Positions 44,219-53,412 of a DNA stretch of 64,000 nucleotides are shown here, in pieces (within the stretch, counting starts at the first letter, position 1; the number at the start of each line of letters is the position of its first letter). The notes under the pieces were generated by a model. The model was given only the letters and a program-made list of their open reading frames with translations. It was not told the DNA's origin and searched no databases. Location of the stretch: positions 1 to 64,000 of the forward strand of contig CAYJDW010000004.1 of the NCBI GenBank assembly GCA_964368985.1. The letters are read 5' to 3'. Source of the stretch: G023898405 sp964368985. Its GTDB lineage: Bacteria > Myxococcota > UBA727 > JABDBI01. Position numbers and translations under genes: made by a program.

Positions 44219-44890
44219 ATGAATGTCGATATACGTGGGCTTTCAAAATCATATTATTTAAACGGCCAAAAAATACCGGTTTTGCATGATATTAATCTCA
44301 CCATTAGGCGTGGAGATATGATTTCTCTGACCGGCCCATCAGGCGTAGGCAAGAGCACTTTTTTGCATGTGGTTGGAACCCTCGATAGCCCTTCAGAGGG
44401 CTTGATAACCTATGATTATTGCAATTTGCAAAAATGGTCTGAGGCTCGGGTTGCTGAGTTTAGAAACAAAAATATCGGCTATGTTTTTCAGTTCCACCAT
44501 TTGATGAGCGAGTTTAGCGCTGCAGAAAATGTCATGATGCCTTTGATTATGCGCCGCATCCCGAAAACTGAGGCCCATGCCAAAGCTTGTGCGGTACTTG
44601 AATTTGTCGGTTTAGGCTCGAGGCTTGGCCACAAACCCGGAGAACTTTCTGGCGGCGAGCAACAACGGGTAGCCTTGGCGAGGGCTTTGGCGCAGGAACC
44701 GGCTTTATTATTAGCTGATGAACCAACCGGCAATCTCGACGAGAAAACCGGGCAGGATATTATTGACCTCATTCGAAACTACAATACAAAAAATGAAGTC
44801 ACAGTGCTGTTGGTGACGCACAATAAAAATATTAGCGATTCGTTTGAGCGTAGGTTGGTGCTGGATCGGGATGGGTTGAGGGAGAGTTAA
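44219..44890 (+). CDS. lolD: Lipoprotein-releasing ABC transporter ATPase LolD
   Basis: LolD powers the Lol transporter. The 223-residue ABC protein has Walker A GPSGVGKST (39-47), a Q-loop in YVFQFHHLMSEF, the LSGGEQQRVALARAL signature and Walker B ALLLADEPTGNLD, then the switch His in LLVTHN. The FHHLMSEFSAAENVMMPL segment is typical of LolD rather than other small ABC proteins. It lies six bases after the permease gene. The many lipoproteins in this window would be its clients. Confidence 0.95.
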   Translation: MNVDIRGLSKSYYLNGQKIPVLHDINLTIRRGDMISLTGPSGVGKSTFLHVVGTLDSPSEGLITYDYCNLQKWSEARVAEFRNKNIGYVFQFHHLMSEFSAAENVMMPLIMRRIPKTEAHAKACAVLEFVGLGSRLGHKPGELSGGEQQRVALARALAQEPALLLADEPTGNLDEKTGQDIIDLIRNYNTKNEVTVLLVTHNKNISDSFERRLVLDRDGLRES

Positions 44891-44964
44891 GGTTCTCGTA
44901 ATAATTCTGCTGCCTGATCGTCATTCCGGGTTTGACTGACATTGTTTCATAAGTGCGGACCGTT

Positions 44965-45981
44965 TTACCTGCTTGCTTCGCTCTCGACTCCATAAAATTT
45001 TGCGCGCCGCTCTTCATCCAAAGTATTTTGTTTTTTCTTGTATACCCGCACTGCACACATGGCATCGGCAATTTCAGCCTTAATCGAAAGTTCAAGCGCA
45101 ATATAAAACGCCATGCTCCCATGGGGAACCACGAAATGGGGTTGATCCCCGACCATTACTATTTCCGGATCGCGTCCAATAACGTCGGGAATGGCAAGAA
45201 TATCAGTATCAGAAATCCCAATATTTTCTTGTAGCTCTTCAAATCCCTCGGAATCAGGGGCAATATCCAAAGCCCAAAGTCCCTCATAGCGAGGGGGAAC
45301 ACCTTTACTGCGAGCAAAGCCTCTTAAATAGCCATCAGCGACCAAATCTCGCTCAGCATCTTTAGCGGCGAGCTCGTCATCGGTTATTTTTTTAGTAGTG
45401 TAATAAATTTTATAATTTGGTGAGGAAACATTCAAAGTGTTTTTGGTTACCAGCAAGCCTATATTCTTAATGAAAAGCTTCTTTTTTTCTGGGTCAATCA
45501 GATTCTTTGAGCATTCTTCTGATGCAATAGCGTTGCGGAATTCTTCTAGATCAAAGCGCCACGCACTCTTTTGGCTGTTGTTTGATTCGACAGCCTCGCG
45601 AGCGGACTCGGTATATTCCACATTAAAATCCACAGATTTGCATGAGAGGATTTGCGGGTATGTACTATCTTTGGCGTATTCCGCGGCACTAACAAGTTTT
45701 TTGGGAACACGAAACTCAGCAAAACGTGCACCAAGCCATTTTTTATATTCCAAAGAACAGTGCTCGGGATCAACCATTCCTTTTCCCGGTGCATAACCCG
45801 GCGGAGCTAAGTTGATTGCCGCCAAACGCTTGTGAATATCTTTGACAATTTTTTCTATGTCTTTCTCGTTGAGAACAATGGGTTTATCGAGGGTGACTTC
45901 AACCGGAACTTTTACGCAAGACAAGTGGCTAATCAGCGAGAGAACTATAGTGAGCTTTAGGGCGAAATTAAGAGCAGTCAT
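44965..45981 (-). CDS. Lipoprotein of unknown function
   Basis: The signal peptide ends with the lipobox HLSC (Cys22). The 338-residue chain contains three further isolated cysteines before a last one near residue 313. It has no internal repeats or known motifs that I recognise. It is mixed alpha/beta by appearance. It stands alone, convergent with lolD. A 300-base gap separates its start from the glutamate symporter gene. Confidence 0.7.
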   Translation of the reverse strand: MTALNFALKLTIVLSLISHLSCVKVPVEVTLDKPIVLNEKDIEKIVKDIHKRLAAINLAPPGYAPGKGMVDPEHCSLEYKKWLGARFAEFRVPKKLVSAAEYAKDSTYPQILSCKSVDFNVEYTESAREAVESNNSQKSAWRFDLEEFRNAIASEECSKNLIDPEKKKLFIKNIGLLVTKNTLNVSSPNYKIYYTTKKITDDELAAKDAERDLVADGYLRGFARSKGVPPRYEGLWALDIAPDSEGFEELQENIGISDTDILAIPDVIGRDPEIVMVGDQPHFVVPHGSMAFYIALELSIKAEIADAMCAVRVYKKKQNTLDEERRAKFYGVESEASR

Positions 45982-46286
45982 CTATAAAATCCCTCAAAAA
46001 AATTCATCTAGTAGAATGATATCAATAATACAGTCTTTTTATAAATGTTTTATTTCAACAAGCACAGTCTGTTCAATTTATTTCCCAATAATCTTTGCTA
46101 GGGCCCGCTTTGCCAAGTACTTATTTTATGTCACAAGGCTTAAGGTCAACTTTTGCTGTATCCGGTCAGGGTTAATTTGGCAAGTCATTTCCAAGGAGCC
46201 CGGGCAGCTGCTCACTTGCCCGTCGGCAAACATAAAAGCATAGGCAGATGGCTCAATAATTTATTCAACTTACTGTGGGAGTTTTT
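45982..46286. other. 305-base divergent intergenic region
   Basis: No coding region is convincing. The gap must hold the promoters of the minus-strand lipoprotein gene and the plus-strand gltS. The only structure I can see is a weak GGGCA/TGCCC stem near 46202-46222. Confidence 0.4.
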
Positions 46287-47699
46287 ATGGCCTCAGTCGC
46301 ATCGCTTCCTGTATTGGCTGATTTTGGGGTGATTTCTACCCTTATCCTGTTTTCCCACTTGCTGCGTAATAAGATAAAAATATTGCAAAATACTTATATT
46401 CCGAGCGCTATTATTGCAGGAATTCTCGCCCTCATGGGGGGGCCGCAATTCCTCGACATTATCCCTTTTAGTGAGAGCGATGGCTTGCAAAATATTGCGA
46501 CTTATCCATCATTTTTGGTCGTTCTTTTATTTGCAACGCTATTTTTGGGAAAGCGAAAAAAGAAGATCTCCATCAAGAGAACTATTGAGCATGCTGGCGA
46601 TACGTTTTTTTTCAATCTGGCCTCGATCTTAGGCCAATATGGTTTCGCTTTATTATTCGGTCTTCTGCTTCTGCACCCCCTCTTCCCTTATCTACCCCAG
46701 GGCTTCTCGTTGTTGCTGCCCGCCGGCTTTGTGGGCGGTCATGGAACCGCTGCAGCCATCGGCACAGTGCTTGAATCATATGGCCTAGAGGGAGCGATGA
46801 GCATTGGTTATGCATCCGCGACCATCGGAATTTTGGTGGGGGTTTTAGGGGGCATGATTTTGATTAATATCGCCACGCGCATGGGATGGACCAGAATGGT
46901 GCAGTCGATTCAGGAAATGCCCATCAGCATGAAAACGGGATTTGTTCCTGAAGAAGAGCAGCCCTCCATGGGCAAAGAAACAGTGAGCCCCATCGCGCTT
47001 GATCCGCTCACGTGGCATATCGCTATTGTTTTTTCCACGGCGGTTTTTGCTTATAAAATTAGCAGTGGCCTAGATTCTTTGCTTGGTATCAGCGTACCAG
47101 TTTTTTGTGTGGCACTTTTGACCGGTGCTTTAGTACAAAAAATCATGAATATTATGAAAATCGGTCGCTATGTTGATCGCCAAATAATTCATCGCATCGG
47201 CTCCATGGTGACCGATTTTTTGGTGGCTTTTGGGATCGCGTCCATTTCGGTAAAAATCGTTCTCAACTTCGCCTTTCCGTTGATTCTGATGTTTGCTTTT
47301 GGCACGCTTTTTACGCTCGCCTTGGTGTGGTTTATTGGGCGACGCATTTGCCGAAATTTTTGGTTTGAACGGTCCATGATCATGTTTGGTTGGAATACCG
47401 GTTCAGTGGCCATGTCTATGGTGCTGGTGCGTGTACTCGATCCCAATATGCAGTCGGGAGTGTTGGAAGATTTTGGTATTTCTTATTTCGGCGTAGCTTT
47501 TGTGGAAATCGCGATTATCAGCCTGGTTCCTCATTTGATTATGCAGGGAATAGTAGGGTGGCCCATCTTTGTTCTCATAAGTGGATTTTTTGCGTGCTTA
47601 TTGCTGTCGCGTTTGATCGTCGGATGGTTTAATCCGTCGCCCACCGCCTTACGTGATGGTGAAGCCGAGATTATGGGCGGCGCTTTTGCCGACGAATAG
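46287..47699 (+). CDS. gltS: Sodium/glutamate symporter (ESS family)
   Basis: GltS imports glutamate with sodium through the inner membrane. The 470-residue chain has about 12-13 hydrophobic helices. ESS-family segments are LLRNKIKILQNTYIPSAIIAG near the N-terminus, PAGFVGGHGTAAAIG in the first half, and FGWNTGSVAMSMVLVRVLDP in the second half. An inverted-repeat topology is typical of the family. GGAG five bases before the ATG decides the start. It is followed nine bases later by the SRPBCC-like gene. Confidence 0.9.
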   Translation: MASVASLPVLADFGVISTLILFSHLLRNKIKILQNTYIPSAIIAGILALMGGPQFLDIIPFSESDGLQNIATYPSFLVVLLFATLFLGKRKKKISIKRTIEHAGDTFFFNLASILGQYGFALLFGLLLLHPLFPYLPQGFSLLLPAGFVGGHGTAAAIGTVLESYGLEGAMSIGYASATIGILVGVLGGMILINIATRMGWTRMVQSIQEMPISMKTGFVPEEEQPSMGKETVSPIALDPLTWHIAIVFSTAVFAYKISSGLDSLLGISVPVFCVALLTGALVQKIMNIMKIGRYVDRQIIHRIGSMVTDFLVAFGIASISVKIVLNFAFPLILMFAFGTLFTLALVWFIGRRICRNFWFERSMIMFGWNTGSVAMSMVLVRVLDPNMQSGVLEDFGISYFGVAFVEIAIISLVPHLIMQGIVGWPIFVLISGFFACLLLSRLIVGWFNPSPTALRDGEAEIMGGAFADE

Positions 47700-47708
47700 G
47701 AGATATTT

Positions 47709-48215
47709 ATGGCCACAAGTTTTTCCCTTGAGCATGACTTTCCTCAAATTCCTTTAGAGAAATTTGAGGCCTATCTCAATGATCCCACTCTCAATCGGAT
47801 GCTTGAGGTTGGTTTAGCCTTCGATGAAAGAAAAATGATTGAAAAGACCGACGCTAAAAATGGCGACGTCATTTGGACTTTTCGAGTAAAAAAGCAAGGT
47901 CATTGGCCTTCAGCCGTTAAGAAAATTATGCAGGGCGACGCTTTTTCTTGGCAAGAAATTTCGCGTTATGTGCCGAAAGAGCATTGTGTTCACTGGGAAA
48001 TTATTCCGGAACTAAAGACCCTCAAGTTTCATGGCCAAGGGGTTTGGAAACTCAGTCCCGCAGGCAAAGGATGCAAGCGAGTTATTGAAGGAAAGATTAG
48101 CGTCGAGATTCCTCTTTTAGGGAAAGTGGTGGAATCGTTTATCGTCAATGAACTGAAAAATACCTACGAAATTGAGCCGGGTATTCAAGAGAAATTTTAT
48201 TCTTCGGTGAGCTAA
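47709..48215 (+). CDS. SRPBCC-like (DUF2505-type) protein
   Basis: The 168-residue soluble protein has the layout of a START/SRPBCC ligand-binding fold: an N-terminal strand SFSLEHDFPQIPLEKFEAYLND, a central run of strands (WTFRVKKQGHWPS, WQEISRYV, HWEIIPELK), then a C-terminal helix VESFIVNELKNTYE. It resembles DUF2505 proteins, which have no known role. Its stop shares one base with the lipA start (TAATG), so it is translationally coupled to lipoate synthesis and may be linked to it. Confidence 0.6.
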   Translation: MATSFSLEHDFPQIPLEKFEAYLNDPTLNRMLEVGLAFDERKMIEKTDAKNGDVIWTFRVKKQGHWPSAVKKIMQGDAFSWQEISRYVPKEHCVHWEIIPELKTLKFHGQGVWKLSPAGKGCKRVIEGKISVEIPLLGKVVESFIVNELKNTYEIEPGIQEKFYSSVS

Positions 48216-49087
48216 TGCCTGCCTCATCGAGCGCCCTGCGATTGCCACCGGCCTTTCAAGCCGGTTTAAGAAGTGCTGCGGCGTTGCGTCCCGTAAAGCG
48301 CATCATGCGTGAAGGTCGTTTGTCCACGGTGTGTGAGGAAGCTCGGTGTCCCAATATCGGCGAGTGTTTTTCAGCCCACAGTGCAACTTTTATGATCATG
48401 GGTGATCGTTGCACCCGTCGCTGTCATTTTTGTTCGGTAACTACTAAAAAACCCTTGCCCCTCGACGACAATGAGCCCGAAGCCGTTGCGAACGCGGTGA
48501 AGAAAATGGGGCTTGATTTTGTCGTTATCACCAGCGTCGATCGCGATGAACTTCCCGATCTGGGCGCAGGACACTTCATTCGAGTAATTGACGCCGTAAA
48601 AACGAGTAATCCTCACGCTAAAATAGAGTTATTGACCCCAGATTTTCGTGGCCGGCTTGATTTAATCGATCAAATAACCTCGTCGCCAATCGAGGTATTT
48701 GGTCACAATATCGAAAGTGTCGGCAGGCTTTATAAACTGCTTCGGCCTCAATCAAATTTTTTAACCACAACTAAGGTTCTTGCCCACGCTGCCACCAAAA
48801 ATGTCACGGTGAAAAGCGGCATGATGGTAGGGGTGGGCGAGAATGACAACGAAGTTTTGGATAATTTGAGTTTGCTTCGTGATTTGGGAGTGAATATTGT
48901 CACGATCGGACAATATTTGCGGCCATCACTCAAGCATTGGCCGGTTGAAAGATATGTGGGGAACGACAGCTATGAAAAATTTGTCACCCACGGACAAAAA
49001 ATCGGCATTGCTCATGTTTTTGCGGGGCCCTTGGTGCGAAGTTCCTATCACGCCAAAGAGGCCTTGGCGCAGGCTCGGCTCAACTGA
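48215..49087 (+). CDS. lipA: Lipoyl synthase LipA
   Basis: This radical SAM enzyme inserts two sulfurs into protein-bound octanoyl groups to make lipoyl cofactors. Both clusters are present: the auxiliary one in CEEARCPNIGEC (CxxxxCxxxxxC) and the radical SAM one in CTRRCHFC (CxxxCxxC). The C-terminal VRSSYHA holds the serine ligand of the auxiliary cluster. The length of 290 residues is normal. lipB is 3.6 kb downstream on the same strand. 2-oxoacid dehydrogenases feeding SucCD need this cofactor. Confidence 0.97.
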   Translation: MPASSSALRLPPAFQAGLRSAAALRPVKRIMREGRLSTVCEEARCPNIGECFSAHSATFMIMGDRCTRRCHFCSVTTKKPLPLDDNEPEAVANAVKKMGLDFVVITSVDRDELPDLGAGHFIRVIDAVKTSNPHAKIELLTPDFRGRLDLIDQITSSPIEVFGHNIESVGRLYKLLRPQSNFLTTTKVLAHAATKNVTVKSGMMVGVGENDNEVLDNLSLLRDLGVNIVTIGQYLRPSLKHWPVERYVGNDSYEKFVTHGQKIGIAHVFAGPLVRSSYHAKEALAQARLN

Positions 49088-49184
49088 TAGATATGGAAAT
49101 AATCTCGACAGATGGGTCAATCACCCGATTTGTTCTTATTAGAAACTGGACAAAATCCTCAATCATCTGGATCGAGGATAGTCC

Positions 49185-50084
49185 ATGTACATATATATTT
49201 TGCTTGTTTTTCTCATCGCTGTTAAGGGTTTTGGCGAAGATTTTATTATCAGTGAAATTTTCGCTAACCCCAAAGGTTCCTCCTCCAATCAGGGCAAGTC
49301 TTGGCTGGAGTTAAGCGTGCTCGGTGCGCCAATAATCGTTCATCACCTAAAAGTGACGGTCTATCGCTCTAAAAATAGTGAGCCTGAGATTATTGTTGAA
49401 AAAACGCTCAGTGAAAAAATCCTTTTCGATGACAAATTATTGCTGGCAGAAGACAAAAACCTTGGCTCAAAACAGTGCCTGCGCTCGCAGGTGCCGCTCA
49501 TTGAAATAGCGCCTTTAAAACTTAAAAATGCTAAATGGCAAAAGATTTGTATCGAGCTTAACCATCAGGAAACTTGCGCCGTTATTGGGAGCTTAAATAA
49601 ATTTGCCGACGGGGTTTCCCTTTTTCGCTCGCCAACCGATTTAAGCCTGCAGCCGATTTGGCTTCATGAGCCTTGCTATTTAGGTGAGGGGATTTTTGCG
49701 TCGCCCGGTTTGGATGCTCGATTTTGTGCTTTGGGCTCTGTCCAGATTTTTGGTAATTGTCCGAAAAAGGGCGGAGAGCTCAAATCTTTCACGAGTGAAT
49801 CCGGCGCGGCTGCGAAAATTATAGAAGGCCGCCGGGACCAATCGGAGGTCATATTTAGGCTGAATGGCGATTATACCAATAATCCGACGCGCACTAGTTT
49901 TTGTGTCTCTTTAACGCCTGAATCAAAACTTTGTCATGAACTTGAAGCGGTCAGAAGTTTTGCGGTAGGCCCAGAACACCGTTTGGCAGTGCCCACTTGG
50001 CCTAAAGCCATGGGCTCTTATTTGGTACTGGAAGTTCGGAATATAGTAGGGAAAAGCGATAGGATTATCCTAAGCAAAAGCTGA
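49185..50084 (+). CDS. Secreted protein with a possible lamin-tail-like N-terminal domain
   Basis: A short signal peptide (MYIYILLVFLIAVKGFG) precedes a mature sequence starting DFIISEIFANPKGSSSNQG and then SWLELSVLG. This resembles the opening of bacterial lamin-tail domains (I-EI--NPKG---EWIEL). The remainder has eight cysteines and beta-rich character and ends without a recognisable anchor. Lamin-tail domains in bacteria occur on secreted or surface proteins. The assignment rests on this short motif only. It stands alone downstream of lipA. Confidence 0.62.
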   Translation: MYIYILLVFLIAVKGFGEDFIISEIFANPKGSSSNQGKSWLELSVLGAPIIVHHLKVTVYRSKNSEPEIIVEKTLSEKILFDDKLLLAEDKNLGSKQCLRSQVPLIEIAPLKLKNAKWQKICIELNHQETCAVIGSLNKFADGVSLFRSPTDLSLQPIWLHEPCYLGEGIFASPGLDARFCALGSVQIFGNCPKKGGELKSFTSESGAAAKIIEGRRDQSEVIFRLNGDYTNNPTRTSFCVSLTPESKLCHELEAVRSFAVGPEHRLAVPTWPKAMGSYLVLEVRNIVGKSDRIILSKS

Positions 50085-50127
50085 GCTGCTCTCTTGTTGA
50101 ATAGGCTTGATGGGCTAAGTAACTAAG

Positions 50128-50187
50128 CCAAGTTGCGCCACCTTGTCGTCCGCGCGATGGCGGGGACAACAAAGTGGCGCAACTTGG
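50128..50187. repeat. Long hairpin-forming palindrome upstream of the NSS transporter
   Basis: CCAAGTTGCGCCACCTTGT (50128-50146) pairs with ACAAAGTGGCGCAACTTGG (50169-50187) at 18 of 19 positions across a 22-base loop that is itself GC-rich. It sits in the 168-base gap before the transporter gene and lacks a T-run. It may be an interspersed repeat or an RNA structure. Confidence 0.6.
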
Positions 50188-50252
50188 GTGAATTAGAGAG
50201 CCACAAATAAGGCTGGACTTAGCGCTATATTTATAGTTTTTATGGAGTTTTT

Positions 50253-51611
50253 ATGGAGCCTCGTCGCGAGAAATGGTCATCGTTGCTGTCTTTTATTTGG
50301 GTGGCGGCGGGAGCTGCAGTTGGCTTAGGCAATATCTGGAAATTTCCTTATATGGCTGGCAGCTATGGCGGTTCGGCTTTTGTATTAATGTATTTATTTT
50401 TTGTATTAATAGTAGCAGTACCGGTGATGATTGCGGAGATTATGCTTGGTAAACTTGGTCAACGTGACGCAGTTGCAAACTTTGTTTATTTAGCAAAAAA
50501 TAATGGCCTTTCACCGAAATGGCGCTATACCGGTTATCTGGGTTCTTTAACGCTATTTTTAGTGTTTTGTTTTTACAGCGTAGTGGCGGGATTTAGTATT
50601 GCTTATCTTGGCTTTGCTGGAACCAATAAATTTGTTAATAAAAGTCCTGAACAAATCCAAACTATTTGGGTGGATTTTTTGTCGGAGCCGGCACTTTTAA
50701 TTGGCTGCGCTTTTTTATTCATATTTTTCACCATGGCGATTGTTTATTTCGGCATAAAACGCGGCATTGAACGCGCTTGCTCATGGATGATGCCTGCCTT
50801 GTTATTGGTTTTAGTGATCTTAGTAATTTATGCGTCGATGGGAAGTGGTTTTAAAGAGGCACTGAGCTTCTTGTTCGCTTTTGAACCAGAAAAAATTGAA
50901 GCCAAGGTAGTGATTTCTAGTTTGGGGCACGCGTTTTTTACCTTAGCTGTCGGAGCCTGCGCCATGATGGTGTATGGATCGCATTTACCTCAAAAGGTCT
51001 CGGTCATTCGCGCAGTTTTAGTGGTGGCGGTGCTCGATGTGCTGGTAGCTATGCTTTCGGGGCTTGCGATTTTTCCTCTCATATTTGCCAGCGGCTTTTC
51101 TCCAAGCCAAGGCCCAGGCCTGATGTTTGTTTCGCTCCCAATGGTTTTTGCGACTATGCCGGCGGGCTGGTTTTTAGGATCTTTATTTTTTCTCTTGCTA
51201 TTTTTTGCCGCCTTGTCGTCGTCGCTCTCCTTTGCTGAGCCTCTGGTAGATTTACTTATTAATAAGCTAAAAATACGGCGCAGTATTGGCGTATATTTAG
51301 TAGGTTTAGCCACTTTGCTAGGCAGCATATTATGTGCCTTATCCTTTAATATTTGGTCGGAAACCAAGCTCTTTGGACGTTGGAACATTTTCGATTTCGT
51401 AGCCGACCTCTCCACCAATTTGTTGCTTCCCTTAGGTGGTATCGCCATAGCCCTGTTTGCAGGGTTGGTGATAAAGCCCAGTCATCTGTTTGGCGTTGAA
51501 AGCTTGAGGAGTCGAGTGTTTTTTCCTCTCTGGCGTATGGTGATTTTAGTAGTTGCGCCTCTAGCAATATTAATTGTGATGATCAGTGGCTTGAGCGAAT
51601 TTCTTGCTTGA
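50253..51611 (+). CDS. Sodium-dependent neurotransmitter:sodium symporter family transporter
   Basis: Members of this family (LeuT-like) import amino acids or related amines with sodium. The chain opens with the hallmark GAAVGLGNIWKFPYMAGSYGGSAF of helix 1, and has about 11-12 membrane helices, GSHLPQKVS after helix 6 and SLSFAEPLVDLL in helix 8. The length of 452 residues is normal for the bacterial proteins. The substrate cannot be told. It is monocistronic and ends at a strong terminator. Confidence 0.92.
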   Translation: MEPRREKWSSLLSFIWVAAGAAVGLGNIWKFPYMAGSYGGSAFVLMYLFFVLIVAVPVMIAEIMLGKLGQRDAVANFVYLAKNNGLSPKWRYTGYLGSLTLFLVFCFYSVVAGFSIAYLGFAGTNKFVNKSPEQIQTIWVDFLSEPALLIGCAFLFIFFTMAIVYFGIKRGIERACSWMMPALLLVLVILVIYASMGSGFKEALSFLFAFEPEKIEAKVVISSLGHAFFTLAVGACAMMVYGSHLPQKVSVIRAVLVVAVLDVLVAMLSGLAIFPLIFASGFSPSQGPGLMFVSLPMVFATMPAGWFLGSLFFLLLFFAALSSSLSFAEPLVDLLINKLKIRRSIGVYLVGLATLLGSILCALSFNIWSETKLFGRWNIFDFVADLSTNLLLPLGGIAIALFAGLVIKPSHLFGVESLRSRVFFPLWRMVILVVAPLAILIVMISGLSEFLA

Positions 51612-51665
51612 TCCCGAAACGAAAAGCTAAGCCTTAAGTTATATTGAATAACTTGTTTTTAATTT

Positions 51666-51692
51666 AAAGCCTCGAATATTTTTCGAGGCTTT
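51666..51692. terminator. Terminator after the NSS transporter gene
   Basis: AAAGCCTCGAA and TTCGAGGCTTT form a perfect 11-bp stem with a 5-base loop followed by a short T-rich stretch. Confidence 0.85.
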
Positions 51693-51863
51693 CTTAATTG
51701 TATTATATGTTTTATTTTGACAGTAGGTGATCTGAAAAACTACATGACAACCTGCTTTGTCTGAGTGTTGTTAATATATAGCCGCCAAGAACACATGTGA
51801 GGCATTTGTGAGTATAGAATACTCCTGCAATCCTCGCATTTTACGTGAAAAATGGGTGGGTAT

Positions 51864-52649
51864 ATGAACAAAAAGATAATGACAGTACTGGGGTTTTTCT
51901 TAATTCCAGTCGGGGCAATCCTGTTAAATGCTTGTGGGCCGGAAGGCATGATGAACCAAGAAGAAGCAAACGTTAACCAAGAAGAACTCGTGCTTGACGA
52001 AACGAGTGACAACTGGAGCATATTTGGCGGCTTATATAGCGAATATGGTCGTTGCAATAGTATGTGGGATGTTGATGGTGATGGTTTGGTGAGCTCGCAC
52101 GATCCTGATTGCCATATCAACGCTGGACCTTTGCGTGACTTAAGTCTTTATAACTTCCCCATCGGTCATAACTTCTTTCCTGACTTGACCAGAATTCCTA
52201 GAGGCGGACCTGGCGTGCCTGGTGGCTTTAGAGATCGCGCTCAAATGACCCGATGGTTTCGTTTCTTGACCGAACCAGATGGTGGCGTTGCTGGTATCAT
52301 TCCTTTCGGTGAAGGCGTGAACCCTGATGTTGTGCCTGTTCCTGCTCCTTTGGCGATGAAAATCCCACAAGGTACGATGCACCAAGGTAACAACAACAAC
52401 GTAAGTATCCGTGGTCTTACCAACTACTATTCTGCTGACCCTGCTTTCGTGCCTATCGTTCCTAGAGCCGCTTTGGCCCCAGGAGCTGGCGCTGCTGCTC
52501 AAGAATTCGGCGTTCCTCCGATTTTCAACAAAGTAAGTAACAACTCGCTTCTTCAAGGTCTGTTTTACAAAGGCGGAAGCCAAGGTGCATTCCATAGAAT
52601 GGACACTGGTAACCCCGACAACAGCAATGAAAACATCAATCCCCAATAA
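51864..52649 (+). CDS. Lipoprotein with a single EF-hand-like calcium loop
   Basis: The signal peptide ends with the lipobox LLNAC. After a Glu/Asn-rich spacer comes MWDVDGDGLVSSHDPDC. DVDGDGLVSSHD fits a dockerin/EF-hand calcium loop, with flanking cysteines. The remainder is Gly/Pro/Asn-rich and low in regular secondary structure, with no motif I know. GGTGGGT stands just upstream of the chosen ATG. It is monocistronic, with a TTGACA at 51717-51722 that may belong to its promoter, and its own terminator. Confidence 0.72.
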   Translation: MNKKIMTVLGFFLIPVGAILLNACGPEGMMNQEEANVNQEELVLDETSDNWSIFGGLYSEYGRCNSMWDVDGDGLVSSHDPDCHINAGPLRDLSLYNFPIGHNFFPDLTRIPRGGPGVPGGFRDRAQMTRWFRFLTEPDGGVAGIIPFGEGVNPDVVPVPAPLAMKIPQGTMHQGNNNNVSIRGLTNYYSADPAFVPIVPRAALAPGAGAAAQEFGVPPIFNKVSNNSLLQGLFYKGGSQGAFHRMDTGNPDNSNENINPQ

Positions 52650-52679
52650 ATAAAATAAATTTATTTATCAAATGCACGG

Positions 52680-52707
52680 GCCCCAAAAGCGATTTTGGGG
52701 CTTTTTT
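52680..52707 (+). terminator. Terminator after the EF-hand-like lipoprotein gene
   Basis: GCCCCAAAA and TTTTGGGGC form a perfect 9-bp stem with a GCGA tetraloop, followed by six T residues: a textbook intrinsic terminator. Confidence 0.92.
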
Positions 52708-52736
52708 CGTCGCCACTATTCAGCTAGTGACACGCA

Positions 52737-53402
52737 ATGATTGAAACAGAACTTTTTGCTCGATGGCCCTACGATCAAGCTCTTTCATGGATGATAAATA
52801 CGCAATCGCGCGTGGAACGAGATCCACACCTCGTTGTTGTTGGTGTTGGAAGTCATCAAGAACCCGTCATTACGCTGGGAAAGAATCCTCTCACCTCCAT
52901 TATTCACCAAGAAAAGCTCAGTAAAACACCAGAAGTGATTATTCGCGCTATTGAACGCGGCGGCGGTGCCACGGTGCATGAGCCGGGGCAAATTGTGCTC
53001 TATCCCATTCTCAATATAAAATTCCACGGCCTGCTTGTTAAGGATTTAGCGTGCCTGCTGGAAAGAACAATGATCAATTTTCTCACTCGATTTGGGCTTT
53101 CAGGCGTGCGGGGAGAAGGGAGTCCCGGTATTTTTATTGGCCGCGAAAAAATCGGCTTTATAGGGTTGAGGATCAAGCAAGATATTAGTTCCCACGGCAT
53201 GGCTCTTAATGTTTTAAATGACGGCCACTTGTTTGGTGCTATTGATCCGTGCGGTATTTCAGGGCTCAAGGTGACTTCTTTGTATCGTCATGCTGGAGTG
53301 GGGGCGGATATTGGGCCCTTGCTCGGCTTTATGGGGGAGGATTTTAGGAGCAATTTTTTGACATTGAGCGTGGCTAATAACGGTATCGCAAAGACTCTTT
53401 GA
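52737..53402 (+). CDS. lipB: Octanoyl-[acyl-carrier-protein]:protein octanoyltransferase LipB
   Basis: LipB transfers octanoate from ACP to lipoyl domains, the substrate of LipA. The 221-residue protein has IERGGGATVHEPGQIVLYP (His81 region), GREKIGFIGLRI with catalytic Lys138, SHGMALNVLND, and DPCGISGLKVTSL with the acyl-carrying Cys172. All catalytic residues are present. It lies just after a terminator, so it is transcribed separately from lipA. Confidence 0.95.
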   Translation: MIETELFARWPYDQALSWMINTQSRVERDPHLVVVGVGSHQEPVITLGKNPLTSIIHQEKLSKTPEVIIRAIERGGGATVHEPGQIVLYPILNIKFHGLLVKDLACLLERTMINFLTRFGLSGVRGEGSPGIFIGREKIGFIGLRIKQDISSHGMALNVLNDGHLFGAIDPCGISGLKVTSLYRHAGVGADIGPLLGFMGEDFRSNFLTLSVANNGIAKTL

Positions 53403-53412
53403 GCTGTGCGCT

